From Sanderia malayensis (lineage: Eukaryota > Cnidaria > Scyphozoa > Semaeostomeae > Pelagiidae), in assembly GCA_013076295.1 (NCBI GenBank), contig RQOL01000454.1:1-64000 (forward strand): a stretch of 64,000 nucleotides of DNA, in the 5' to 3' direction. The number at the start of each line of letters is the position of its first letter. The first letter of the stretch is position 1. This document shows positions 42,201 through 52,580 of this stretch, in pieces. Made by a program: the position numbers and the translations under genes. Below the pieces are notes generated by a model, which was given only the letters and a program-made list of their open reading frames with translations, ran no database searches and was not told the origin of the DNA.

Positions 42201-44066
42201 CTAAATCACATATTTTTCATGGTAACAAAATTAATGATTTCTGATACTATGGTGCTTGTTTGACAATTTTCACAATCCTTTTGCTTATGTCCCTCAATAG
42301 AAAAAAGAATAACTATTCACATATAGACAGGTTCTTTTCGCAATCAAACTGGCAAAGTGGCTAGCCTCAAATTTCATTTCACATTTATACTAAATCGACC
42401 ACGAAGAATTCAATTCCAAGATGGGCCTAAAAACATTTTGATCGGAAGTCTATTTTTCTGGTAACATCACCAACTTCGAGAAAATGCGGTTTGTACTGCC
42501 GTAAATTTTTTCTCGTAACTACTACGGTCTAACAAATTATATATTTGAACAGCACACATTAAGCGCTTCCGAATGATATATAGGTTTATTATTTTGATTT
42601 ACTTTTGATTTTCGGGTATGACGTCATCATTCGCCGTGATGTCATCCTCATTATGAATAAGTGGAAATATCATGGACAAATGAGCTTCAACATGTTCAAA
42701 ACAGCAATAAAACACTTGTATTAACATAATATGGTGAGATAGGGGATGTTGATGTTATGGAAGCCATTCATCTTTATCACTCTCCTCACTTAATTTGCCG
42801 AAAAAAATGTAGTTGGGCTCATCCCTTTCAGTTGATTATCTTCATGTTACCGATGTGATCTTCATTACTTAACAATTTCTCTTCAATTCCATTATCCATG
42901 TGCTGAATATCTTGCTGTTGTCGGGAACAGTAGGTGGTTCGAGCCCTGGAACGTTTTCTTGGGGCCCTGGAAAGTAATATTCTCTCTCCTTTCTCTCCTG
43001 TTCGCTTTATCAGCAATTGACTCAACAAGTAGCTATCTTTTTTATGCAAAATTTTCTTTTTAATTGCTGCAAAACGTTCATCAAGAGCATCTTGCGAGAG
43101 TTGTTCATTCCAAGTATATCGAGTTCACGAGCCACTAGTGAGCCATGAGTAAAAAACGAGCCAGTTGTGAGCCACCCATCTCATGGCTAATTTCTGAGAT
43201 TAACTTAGCTACGTATCTCATGGCTCGGGCATTTTATGATCACTTTTTTGAGCCACGCGGCTCATAGCTCATTGGCTCGGGAATATTTTTATGAGCCATT
43301 GAAGCACTAAATCGAACCATGTGGGGCAGAAAAACAGATCGAAGGATCGAAGTCGCCATTACGGTTTTTACGGCAGTGCAAACCGCATTTTCTCGAAGTT
43401 GGTGATGTCACCAGAAAAGTAGACTTCCGGTCAAAATTTTTTTTGGGCCCATCTTGGATTTGAAATCTCCGTTGTCGATTTAGTATAAATGTGAAATAAA
43501 ATTTGAGGTTAGCCACTTTGCCAGTTTTTTTGAGAAAACACCCTGTCTAATACAACATCTTCGAGTGTACCAAATGGGCCATACAGTTGATAAAAAAGGA
43601 CTAAGATTGGCTGGTGAAGGAAGCTGGGGTGCTTCTACTATTCGGTCCGACCAAGATGGTAGACAGACAAACAGACTTGATGAAAATGCTAAAAGAGAAA
43701 CATACACAGTAAAATCCACAAGACGCTCCCATCAAATAAGACTTCAAAAGAAAAAACTAACCTTGCAAAACTCCACGAAGTTCATCTGATCTTTTCATCA
43801 ACTTGTTAACATTTTCGCTTGTCTCTAGTATATTGAATAGCACAACTTGTTAGAATATTTAAGCAGAAAAAACAATTCTACAACTATAAACATAATGGTT
43901 TCAGCATGAATTAAAATTATTATTGCTAAAAACGCCCAAAACAAAATTTACAAAATGACCCCACCACAAAACCCAGCTAGAAGAATTTTAAAAAGGCGAA
44001 TAACCTTCTAAGCTTCTACTAATTTCAGCATGTGTTCTTTTCATATTTTTAACGTCTTTACTATTT
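33065..44066 (-). CDS. NACHT (NLR-type) gene, array copy 1, 10 joined exons
   Basis: Exons on the minus strand in order: 44004-44066, 43762-43824, 40432-41840, 40211-40333, 38711-39439, 36886-36919, 36331-36542, 36053-36215, 33379-33581, 33065-33230. Every junction has AG/GT signals and phases agree throughout (1,1,0,0,0,1,0,1,0,1), giving about 1055 codons without a stop. Architecture: coiled coil, NACHT ATPase, helical/LRR-like region, then two TIR-like modules. NLR-type proteins sense ligands in the cytosol and oligomerise by ATP binding. The first exon with the initiator was not found, and the true 3' end is unclear: reading through the last donor ends nine codons on, ...FGKSFVLL. A duplicate follows in array copy 2. 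Confidence 0.7.
33379..33581 (-). CDS. NLR exon: TIR-like module 2, first half
   Basis: A 203-nt exon with strong acceptor TTTTCAG and donor GTAAAG. Begins DYKLMTILYAPCNK, then a helix, VVFNVELKKY, a hydrophobic strand PVIFLILMTDDY and YEQSEKCEEMINF. The last part resembles the TIR block in which a serine/cysteine and a glutamate follow the fourth strand. Paralogous to 36331-36542. Copies at 47902-48104 and 62324-62526 keep length and frame and differ at six bases, four changing residues. Confidence 0.55.
33690..35330 (+). pseudogene. Helitron Rep/helicase relic in NLR intron, copy 1
   Basis: Plus-strand pieces in several frames match the Helitron replicase-helicase. KHMMQGPCG...NPSCFCKQDRKC (about 33860-33930) and NGYPLYKRR (33970-34000) are the block after the Rep nuclease. 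FKAVDRLLRELTKVNRPFGGKY (about 34530-34600), RVLPVIKKAGRERVVQECL, ETYQAFSDWLLHVGNG and INLLQQVCVKSIEDI are PIF1-type helicase motifs. The catalytic tyrosine region and the Walker A part are missing, stops are frequent and no Helitron ends were found. It lies between NLR exons 36053-36215 and 33379-33581. Also present in array copies 2 and 3. Confidence 0.75.
36053..36215 (-). CDS. NLR exon: TIR-like module 1, second half
   Basis: A 163-nt exon, acceptor TTATAG, donor GTAAGT, phase 0 in and 1 out, the same as 33065-33230. Encodes KKEIKIVLVKLKPDFHPSP, then LNSVFKLNPCLDYGEKES, then a helix ending LTSAMM. Almost identical in copy 2 (50543-50705, one substitution). Confidence 0.55.
36331..36542 (-). 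CDS. NLR exon: TIR-like module 1, first half (hyperdivergent between copies)
   Basis: A 212-nt exon, acceptor TTCGTAG, donor GTAAAT. Encodes PRSIVILCEPESCDLIL, a helix, VHFIRRYNLKPLVVIIFIH and SKDVRKEILFAQ. Strand-helix pattern and the E in RKEILFA fit the same TIR-like plan as 33379-33581. Its counterpart at 50819-51031 differs at about 18-20 positions plus a one-base length change, far more than the neighbouring exons. Confidence 0.55.
36886..36919 (-). CDS. NLR mini-exon, 34 nt
   Basis: Acceptor TCAATCCTAG, donor GTAAGTG. Encodes MKENGVQIVQK and supplies the first base of a W codon to the next exon. It links the LRR-like region to the first TIR-like module. Because it begins with ATG it could also start a shorter protein made of the two modules alone. 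Confidence 0.45.
37668..38107. mobile_element. Harbinger-type MITE, 440 bp, in NLR intron
   Basis: Inverted ends GGCTGCGTTTACACGGGACC and TCTCGTGTAAACGCAGCC, flanked by TTA on both sides (37665-37667 and 38108-38110). The interior is full of GGAACCGTTCCAAATGG palindromic words, so it folds strongly. No coding potential. Counterpart in copy 2 at 52149-52580. Confidence 0.85.
38711..39439 (-). CDS. NLR exon: helical/LRR-like region
   Basis: A 729-nt exon (243 codons), phase 0 at both ends, acceptor CATAG and donor GTAAGAAC. Starts DIARQPGYHSELKMRF. The N-terminal half is helical (FLEELLDTI, LYLLNILNLASKNG). The C-terminal half has leucine-rich repeat-like segments: LKLGYLDLSYMEV, ANLFRLAENVNLNHVRIG and LKEMALHDCLLVD. 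In NLRs the LRRs keep the protein inactive or bind ligand. The repeats are few and irregular here. The copy 2 equivalent (53179-53897) is 10 nt shorter and out of frame. Confidence 0.6.
39555..39897. mobile_element. MITE, about 343 bp, in NLR intron
   Basis: Ends AAGCCCCGTTTACATG and GTGTAAACAGGGCT, TTA on both sides (39552-39554 and 39898-39900). Inside, GTGGAGTCCTTAAAGGCATT occurs twice. Probably Harbinger-derived. Counterpart 54011-54351. Confidence 0.65.
40211..40333 (-). CDS. NLR exon: short coiled linker
   Basis: 123 nt, phase 0 at both ends, acceptor CATTAG and donor GTTTGT. Encodes SETNYIHEMMSCKDAQKLIR and then SDKVDEIQDEDR, a charged helix between NACHT and LRR-like parts. Identical length in copy 2 (54662-54784). 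Confidence 0.6.
40432..41840 (-). CDS. NLR exon: NACHT ATPase domain
   Basis: A 1409-nt exon. Acceptor CTCTTGCTAG is in phase with the upstream 63-nt exons. An ATG at 41868 lies just outside and would start a shorter form. Counting from that ATG: a linker with fourfold AVNL/AVNP repeat (46-61), then Walker A GVAGIGKS (112-119), Walker B TLFLIDGLDE (186-195), sensor-1 ARFIILGRP (213-221), and the winged-helix mark FMFKHLTVMEFFTAIYV (407-423). These are the NACHT family signatures. The domain binds ATP and drives oligomerisation. Ends KKIADGNK before donor GTTGGTG. Open throughout. Its duplicate at 54880-56282 has six one-base deletions. Confidence 0.88.
41689..41736 (-). repeat. 12-bp repeat x4 inside NACHT exon
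   Basis: ATTTACTGCAAG-type unit repeated four times, coding AVNL AVNP AVNL AVNR in the linker before Walker A. Also in copy 2. Confidence 0.85.
42346..43527. mobile_element. Foldback element, 1.2 kb, in NLR intron
   Basis: Inverted arms of about 170 bp: AAACTGGCAAAGTGGCTAGC on the left is mirrored at 43510-43527, and both arms include the TCGAGAAAATGCGGTTTG block. The centre has no gene but a cluster of GAGCC/GGCTC words at 43125-43310. Counterpart 56787-57961. Confidence 0.7.
43762..43824 (-). CDS. NLR 63-nt coiled-coil exon B
   Basis: Acceptor ATACTAG, donor GTTAGT, phase 1 at both ends. Encodes (E)TSENVNKLMKRSDELRGVLQ. 21 residues, i.e. three heptads. Homologous to exon A, and spliced to NACHT gives D-IPELKKW. 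Confidence 0.55.
44004..44066 (-). CDS. NLR 63-nt coiled-coil exon A
   Basis: Acceptor TTTGCTAG, donor GTTATT, phase 1 at both ends. Encodes (E)NSKDVKNMKRTHAEISRSLE. Same length and phase as exon B with 5-6 identical positions. Further upstream exons must exist but were not found. Confidence 0.5.
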
Positions 44067-45423
44067 TCTAGCAAATGAAAGAGAATGGATTTCTGATAAC
44101 AGTTGTACCTGTTAATATTAGGCTCCTTGGTCCCCGGATAAACGTTCCATATCTAGCACAAAGTGACTTAGAAATGGCTACGAATTGTTTGGTTAGTATA
44201 GCTTCTAAAATGAACGGGGGACCTTGCAAAGTATTCAGTGAAAGTTACATTGAAAGTAGATAGATTCCATTTTCAAAACTGTGGTGACAGTGGGAAATGC
44301 GGCATCCTTTTGTTGATGTTCATTCCGCAATCTAAAGTTGAGCTAATTGGGTCTCATAAAAGTTTGATGTCAGTTGGAATACAAACAGAATCAACGATAC
44401 CTAAAAGCGAATCGCGACGGATGGCTTTTAGCCTTAGTTTCACTGTATTATCAATCAGAAGATGAACAGAGGTCATGGGATCAGAGGTCATGGGGTCCAA
44501 TGAGCAAATCTTCGCCTCATTATATCATTACTACACTATATTCTTTCAAACCATGTTGACATAATTAAATTTTCTTGCATGATGTAAAGTTTTTAAAGGT
44601 CCACTGCAATAAAAAAGGCTGTTTTTTGCATTTTAGGGTAAACCTGGTCAAGCTGATCATGAAAAACATTTTTCATGAAAAACCATTTTCATGACAAATA
44701 TTGATTAAGTAGAACTGTTTTAACGAACTTGCAAGGACGTAAATTTTGCCATTTCAATTGCGAGAGCCGTGACGTAATAACAATGACACATTTCAAGTCT
44801 TTGTATATAAGTGCATGCGATGGCAATATTCGGCATGACAATTTATTATCATAATCAGAGATGTTGCAAGTTTCCTGTTGATACACGATGGTTCCAAATA
44901 AACAAATAATGAAAGTTGTGTCTCCGTGACCTTTGCTTTGTGCTTTAATCTATGGTTACAGCTCTCCTTATCCTTTTCATTTCACTTTAAATTTCTTTTC
45001 AAGTTTGATGACTGAAAATTCCGCCTATAAATTAACTGCTGTAACAACTACTTTGCGTGGTTTTCCAACAATACAACCCCAACCATCGTGTTTGTTTCTA
45101 GTTTCACTAAGACAGCTCGTTCCATCCATGATTTCTGACAAACTTAGTTATAGTTTTGTAGCTACCTTGGGAAACGATTTGTTAATAAAAGCCGGGTTTG
45201 CGGACATCGCAGATTTGTAAACTTTGTCACGATACTCTCTCATTGTAAAAGGTGATCTGTGTCATAGTTATGACGTCATACCATGTCACAGAAAGCGCCC
45301 CATTTTAAAGGGCTTATGCAGCCTAAAATTACATATAGTTTTTTGCTGAAAAGTATAGTATTCAAGATTCTTATCAAAATGCCGCAGATAGAATTTAAAA
45401 AGATTCTGTAGTTTTTGAGCTAT
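44067..45423. other. Spacer with two conserved plus-strand frames
   Basis: A plus-strand frame from 44075 follows an acceptor-like TTTTCTAG. It is open for 129 codons in copy 2 (58504-58893) but broken here by one extra G at about 44217. A second runs from about 44982 (after TTCTTTTCAAG) to a TAA at 45220, ending GFADIADL. Both look beta-rich but match nothing I know. They may be noise. Short ATG-GTCA hairpins lie near 44660-44700. Confidence 0.3.
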
Positions 45424-45843
45424 TCATAACCATGTATCAACAGAAGTTTTATTTTCAAAACGGGCATCCAGCTCTTTGAAAGATGGGCCTTCATAACCCG
45501 GTTCTTTATCATCAAAGTACCCAGCTCTGGGTCTTCTTGCAAGAGGTTCTCCTTCGTGCGAATTTCGACTATACGAACTGACTACTGAATAGTCTTCGTC
45601 TTCTTCGCTACGAAGACTTCTTCGTTCTTCGTCTTGAGCTACTATTTTCGCAATCCGACACTTTGAAAAGAATTTAGCCAGACACTGTTTCAACAGGCCG
45701 ACGGGCAGCTCTTGCTCAGAGAACAATAGTTGAAGAACAATAACCCGGTTCATCCTGACGTCACATTGAACCAAAATCTTGAAGGCTTTATTTTTTTCAA
45801 AACTTGTAAATTCGTTAACTACCTTTGAAATTTGTCTTTTCAA
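45424..45843 (-). CDS. Unrecognised ORF at array junction, C-terminal DTWL
   Basis: An open minus-strand frame of about 139 codons, entered only by TTG, so likely a 3' exon. It has a helical first half (VIVLQLLFSEQELPVGLLKQ), then a charged, serine-rich tail with RRSLRSEEDEDYSVV, RRPRAGYFDDKEPG and the ending VDTWL. The last four residues fit a class I PDZ-binding motif. Not recognised. It could be the end of a neighbouring gene, or a donor at CCGG/GTTATG could join it in phase 1 to the 63-nt exons. The copy at 59848-60266 is the same except for one T missing in a T run. Confidence 0.4.
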   Translation of the reverse strand: MKRQISKVVNEFTSFEKNKAFKILVQCDVRMNRVIVLQLLFSEQELPVGLLKQCLAKFFSKCRIAKIVAQDEERRSLRSEEDEDYSVVSSYSRNSHEGEPLARRPRAGYFDDKEPGYEGPSFKELDARFENKTSVDTWL

Positions 45844-45851
45844 AGGTAGTT
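45817..45851. repeat. 14-bp inverted repeat across array junction
   Basis: AACTACCTTTGAAA and its complement around TTTGTCT. The right arm is the first bases of the next array unit. Also at the copy 2/3 junction (about 60239-60274). Absent at 30670, where only the right half exists. Confidence 0.8.
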
Positions 45852-46937
45852 ATTTGAGATCAAAATCAAATTATCTTTTAATTTAAAGATCCTTACGCCA
45901 ACACATTTACTGGATGGCTCTGCGAAGGAGAGTCACGTGTCACCATTGTCTCAGACAATTGGCGGAGCTCAAGTGCAGGATAAACATGTTATGCTTTTAA
46001 TTTTGTCAATTAAGCTAAATATGCCATTTTATCAAGTTTCTCCCCAGAAGCCCACTAAACTATAAATAAACATATGAAATAAGTTGTGTACGAAAATCTC
46101 ACGACCTTTTAAGCCTCCCTATGAAAGAGAGGTTAGTATATATAAAGAGCCAGTCATGAAACTTTCAACTCGTTGTGCAAGGATGTTCTTTGTACTTAAA
46201 TTCCATCGCAATTCCCCTGTTTCCTGATTCCGATGTTTCACGTTCGATGTTTTGTGTAATCGAATTGGGTACATGCCACAATTTGGTATGTGGAAGAAAA
46301 AGTAGGCCTAACATTCATTCGCCTGACATTCGTGCATTGAAGGGCTCAAATTAATTAATAATTATATTATGTTTTCTGGTGACGGGCGGAAGACTCAGCA
46401 AAAAGTTGAAGTTAATTTATGTTTCACAAGTTAAAGGCACAATATCAAAATATTTCGAATTATAGTAATCACCTTTAAGGCTGTTTACGCAATTAAATAA
46501 TTCAAGTTATTTCAGTTTTTCTCCACAAAATCTTCAAGAATCTTCTTCAACAAACTTCAATCTTGTGTCTTCATTTGCAGCTCAATACATGGGTCCAGTT
46601 TGGCCAACAACAGGTAATTCCATAACAATGTTCCCACGCAAGTTTAGCGAATCGCAGCGCACAAGCAAAGCAAACAGATACGACCAGTTAAAACTCAGCA
46701 AAAATATTCACATTTCAATAGCAAAATGCAATTACAAAAATATAAAACGTTAAAAGTATTAAAAAGAATATATTATATTTACAAAATGTGTTCAATTCAT
46801 TCAACTTCGTCCATCGGCCATTGTGTTTTGCTGAAAATGAATGTCGTTGGCTTAATGCCATTGTAAAACCTATTGCCATTTTGCTAAAAAAGAAAACATT
46901 CAGATGTTAAAAGTTACTTCTTTCATTTCAGAATATT

Positions 46938-47336
46938 GGGGCCTTATTACATGAGGAGGGCTGGCCCTGTGAAGAGGGCTGGTCGTGGTACCCAAGAAGG
47001 ATTTTTGTTTGCAATCACATGAAGAAATTTGATCTTGCTCTCGGTGTGTCATACCTGCGCAGTAATTCATATCAAACATGCGCATATATGCATCAGGAAA
47101 ACCAGCCCTCTTTCCAGCCCTATCAAATCGATTACACGACGAAAAAATAGCGTTTCCAGCCCTGCTAAAAGGGACAAACCTCTTTCGAGCAGGCGGAATC
47201 TCGGCTACTAGGATTGGTCCTATCTACATGTAATCGCAATCACAAATTTTAATATGTTTCTTATTGACACCCAGATCTCGGGGAAAATTATCTATCTCGG
47301 GAAGAAGGGCCAGCCCTCCTCGTGTAATGAGGCCCC
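46938..47336. mobile_element. GGGGCC-ended MITE, array copy 2
   Basis: Copy of 32403-32799. Confidence 0.5.
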
Positions 47337-48209
47337 TAATAAATGTACATAAATAACCAAAATGTAAAGATTGTGAGGAAGTGCTTAAAGTAATAGTTAA
47401 AGTAATAGTGCAATAGTTTCTGGCAATTAAAATTGTTCCTCCACCATCAACCAGCAGTTGAAGCATGCCAAAAATAAAGTTGCATGAATTAGAAACATTC
47501 CTTTTCCAATATTTATAATACTGATGGCAAATTATTGACAGGCATACGTTTAAAATAAGATTCACTATAACAGAACAAAAGATTTACCAAATTCAGCGTT
47601 GATCTCTTCCTTCACCTTTGCAAAGTTAGTTTCGAAACTTTGTTTGTCAGTCCAGCATATACACGTACTCTCTCTTACTATGTCATTCAATTCGTCGCCC
47701 GGCTGGAAGTCATTATCCAAGCTTCACTGCTATAATCTTTCGCTTGCCCCAAGACTAAAAATACACAAAAGAAAACAACATAATAAAGTATATCAACATG
47801 CTAAAGCAAAAAACTGAGTAAACAAAGTAAACATATCAGAGTAACAAAGAGAATTGAACTTTACAATCAAACATACAGTAATAAGAAAGTGACAGCTTTA
47901 CCCTTCTAAAATTGATCATCTCTTCGCATTTTTCAGATTGTTCGTAATCATCAGTCATTAAAATTAAAAAAATTAGAGGTCGATACTTTTTCAACTCAAC
48001 ATTAAAAACCACGGGACAACCAATTTCGGCTTCGAATTTTTCTTTTATTTTCATTGCTGCAATCTTGTTGCACGGCGCATACAAGATTGTCATCAGCTTG
48101 GAATCTGAAAACAAAACTTAATGATACAACAGGAAATACAAATTAAAATATTGTGTTAATCATAACAAATGTACAACACGCGACAAAATCATTTCGCTTA
48201 TCAAATCAA

Positions 48210-49830
48210 ATTATTGCATCTTAACTGATACAAATCAGCACTACTATAAGACGGCCCGACGAGTTTGGTATCCCCTGTAGCTTCGACACCAGAGGATGTC
48301 AACCGCATCATATCAGCAGAGACACACCAGCTGAAACAACCAAATCCATAAACACAGCATCTTCAAGAAACACATGATGCAAGGCCCGTGTGATTTCTCA
48401 AACCCTCATGCTTTGCAAGCAAGATCGCAAGTGCCAAAAAACTTTCCCAAACGACTTTGAAGCAGAATTCAATGTCAATGGATACTCATTGTACAAAGAC
48501 GGGCTACATTCGCATTAATTCCATTCCATTTATTCGTCACCCTCCCCTCCAGGAGAGGAGGGTGACAAAAAACCCTTAATATAGTTGTGGATTTGTAGCG
48601 ACAATGCATTCTTTCTAAAAAAATTCATTACTTGAAAAGCATTTCTTTCTTTTTTTCATATGCTCACAAAGTGCGTTTCATACTTGAAAACAGTGTCTTT
48701 GACTTTGATATAATAGCTGCATTAGAAAATAATGAAAATTGGGCAGTTTTATAGCAGGATCGTATGACCATTGGTGGCGGGTCGTGCATCTGAGGTAATG
48801 TCGTAGTGGGTCCAGTGATCAAAACTACCCCAGTCAAAAGTGTCAAGTACATTTTCAAATACATTCACAGAGTCAACGGCATAACAGACGCCGAAATCAG
48901 ACCGGGGACATGATGAAGTGAGGGCAAAACAAAACATTGCGCAGGGGCAATTTGTCAGTACCCCCATTCCATGTATAAAATCGTGCAATATGAAACACAC
49001 GTTCAAAAGTCACACAATTATCCAACAACATCATTCAAAGCAGTTGACCGTCTTCTCAGAGATTTAACTAAAGTCAACAGACCTTTTGGTGGCAAATACT
49101 TCCTGCTTCGGGTGAACACACGAGTACTGCCAGTCATCAAGAAAGCAGGCAGAGAACGATGGTGCAAGAATGCCTCAAGTCACAAAAAGTCGAGAGCCTG
49201 TGGTCTCATTTTCAACATTCAGACTCATTACAAACATGAAAGCTGTTCAAGTGAGACCTACCAAGCATTCTCAGACTGGCTTCTCCACGTGGGGAACGGA
49301 GTAGAACCTCGTTATCATCATTATCATCAATTTCAGATCAACCTTCTACAGCAAGTTTGCGTCAAGTCAATTGAAGATATCTTGAACAAAGTTCTCAATA
49401 CACCAAAAAACGTATTCTCCAAAGACATCCAATAACAGCAGCAAAATATCTCAGCATTGATAGAATCAACACAGATGATCCAGAAGATGCCGCAGCATAT
49501 CCCATGGAGTTTCACAATGAACAAACTGCAGACGAAATGCCTCATCAGTTCATTTCTATTTGTCTTCACTTACTCTTAATATTATTCTGTTACAGGCTGC
49601 AGTTACCATCATTTTGCTCAGTAACATCAACAATACAAAAGGACTCTGCAATAGCACACAGCTTATGGTCGAAGACACATCGTACAGCAGAGAATATCAC
49701 AACAAAAAACGAAGGCCAGTACGCCATGCTTCCATTGCGTACTGGCATTCCAACCGCATATAGCAACCTGTATGCACCCGGTGCGAGAACCTCTACTATC
49801 TAGCAATCTGAATAGAGGCCATTCACTGAC
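48210..49830 (+). pseudogene. Helitron Rep/helicase relic, array copy 2
   Basis: Same relic as 33690-35330, with extra one-base losses. Fragments such as AVDRLLRDLTKVNRPFGGKY and INLLQQVCVKSIEDILNKV are readable. Confidence 0.7.
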
Positions 49831-52148
49831 TGTAACAAGTCTAGGTCAGCTCTCGCTTCATTGAACAACACACACTGTCATTTTTCTCCCCAAACTATCA
49901 AAACATTTGATTTTCTAATTTCTTTCGTTACTAACATTGCTCTGTTTGACCAGTAAATAACACGGCACATGTTATTTTCGAAGAGTTATGCTTTAGTGTG
50001 TTCCAACTCTCCGAACATTATATCTCCTCTTATGCATCCAGATATGTGAGTTTAACCGAAATTTGAAATTTTCAGGGTTGGTTTGGTCCCTTGTATTTTA
50101 CAAAAGAAGTCGTTATAAAGAAGTCTAAAGATTACATGCCAAGTCCGCTCCATCAACTCGATAAAAAGCTAACGTGGAACCTTACGAACAGCTTTGTGTA
50201 TTCCCTTTCTTAAAGTTCTTATTTCAGAAATTGGGTAATTAATTAATTCCAGGAAAGGTGATGGAAGTACAAATCTTGCCTTAATAGCTCAACGAGGCTA
50301 AAATACAGGAGTGAGATAAAAATGCAATTGACTATGAATTCATTTCCGTCTATAAAATGTTTTATCCTCAAAATTAAATAAATAGTTGAAATCAATCTTC
50401 GTGTATTTTCAGTTCACTGCAGAAAAGATTGAATTTTCAAACTAAACATTTTTTATTGCTATCGACTATTGTCAAACTCGATTGAATTTGCCAATTACTA
50501 TTAAAGATTACCAATGTAGTGTTTACTGGAAATGAAACTTACCCATCATAGCTGACGTCAACCGGTTTAAATAAGCAGCTCTTTCGTCATTGCTCTCTTT
50601 CTCTCCGTAGTCCAAACATGGGTTCAACTTAAATACAGAATTCAGTGCTGGACTTGGATGAAAGTCCGGTTTCAACTTCACCAGCACAATTTCAATCTCT
50701 TTTTTCTATAATAAGGACAAATGAATTTGAAAAGGAAAGCAGACAAAAAGACAGGATAGTTGTGTGACATTAATATTCACTGAATACAAATACAGACTCG
50801 TGTTATCAAATCATTTACCTGGGCGAAAAGAATCTCTTTCCTAACCTCTTTTGATATTTGATGTTGAATAAAGACAATCACAACACGAGGCTTCAGGTTA
50901 TAACGTCTTATAAAATGAACAAGTTTTTCGTTAATTGCTATATAAAAACTTGCGTTATCAAGTTTTTTCTTTCAGTTGAAGAATCAAGTCGCAACTTTCT
51001 GGTTCACACAGAATGACGATTGATCTTGGCACTGCGAATGAGAAGTTAAAGGATCAATTGCAAATTAAACAAAAATAATAACATAGCACAAGATAAGCCA
51101 CTGGAACGGAAATCCAGTTGCATCAAATAACAATAAATTGTAACTTAATATTTATTTCACAATAAAAAACCCTATGGTTATCATGAACCATGAAAATATA
51201 TATATCCAAGTTGCAAGTGTAACTATTATTGATGCAATGAAATAAATTAACGAATAAAGATCAGTTACGTGAAAGATTGTTATGACGTTCTAGGCTTGAC
51301 CCGTTATCATGAAAATATTAGTAAATGCAAAGAGAAAAAACACAATATTAAAAATTTTTAGTTCACTTACATTTTGAACGATTTGCACTCCATTCTCTTT
51401 CATCTAGGATTGAAAGACAATAGCTGCAGATAATAGTTTTGGCTGATATTATGGCACAACTTTTGAACACACCAGAAATAGCGATGATAAAGTGTGAAGA
51501 CGTATAAATAGTGAACAGTAAATAAGAGTAATCCAATGGTGTAAGAAACTAAGTATTGTTCAAGATCTCAGGCCCCACTTACACGGTACTATAAAAGCCC
51601 ACTTACAATACAAAAGTTAACTCGGGTTGAACCCGGGTAAACTGTTGTTAAGTAACTTTGGAGCACTCAACAAAATCCTATCATAAATACTTGGAATAAA
51701 GCAACATTTTCACAATTCTCAGTTTCAAACAATAACAATTGACAGAATACTGTGCCCGGAATTGTCAACTTTGCTCTTCAAAAATAAAAAGAAAGCTTTC
51801 TGAAATTATAATATGTGCAAAGTTCCTTCATCAAAGTTTAGGACCTGAACTTCATAAGACTTTAAAACTGTTTACAATGGTTAAATCGGTTATTTCCATT
51901 TTCAATTTGCTGATCAAATTTCGCAAGAAATGAAATAAAACATTAATTTCACAAGAAATGAATTTCCTTCAAATGATATCAAATAACCCTCGTAAAAAGT
52001 CAATTATAAAATGAAGAAACATCTGATTTCTGAGTTTAACACAACTGGTGTCATGTGAACAGTGACAAGTTTTTATAAAAACAAAAAAAATTTGACAAAA
52101 AGGAGAAAAAAAATTATCAAAATCGATTTGCGTAAAAAAAGACGTTTA

Positions 52149-52580
52149 GGCTGCGTTTACACGGGACCGGTTCCATTTGGAACCGTACCAAAATGAGTAC
52201 GATTAGGCCTCCCGTTTCACGGGAACTGTCGGAACCGTTCAAATGGAACTACTAGCCTGACCCAAATGGGATCGGTTAGAAAAAGCTCCATTTGGAACCG
52301 TTCACGGAACCGTTCCAAAATGCTCGTGTAAACGGGTGGAAACGGTTCCAAAAGATACGGATAGGAAGTGAGGCATAAAATTTTGAGTCATGTGGACGTG
52401 AACAAAGGGAATCACAAAAATGGCGCCCTCTGAGCTTGTTAAGCACGCCTCCACAGCACCGCTTTGCGCAATAATTTCGAATAGTTCCAAATGAACCGAT
52501 CCCGTGTAAACGCAGTCAAATTTAACGGTTCCAAATGGTTCCGAATGGAACCGTTCCAAATTTCTTGTGTAAACGCAGCC
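52149..52580. mobile_element. Harbinger-type MITE, array copy 2
   Basis: Copy of 37668-38107, TTA on both sides (52146-52148 and 52581-52583), 8 bp shorter through scattered one-base losses. Confidence 0.8.

Larger units (their letters stand above)
30670..45841. repeat. Tandem array copy 1 (15.2 kb)
   Basis: Begins AAAGGTAGTTATTTGAG. The same word opens copies at 45842 and 60265. Copy 1 is about 750 bp longer than copy 2, mainly through extra or different sequence at 31.09-31.26 and 31.49-32.04 kb. It carries the intact NACHT gene, four MITE or foldback elements and a Helitron relic. Confidence 0.9.

Noticed and set aside
44933..44981. Upstream extension of the plus-strand frame ending GFADIADL
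   Set aside because: The segment is pyrimidine-rich and looks like an acceptor tract, not coding sequence.
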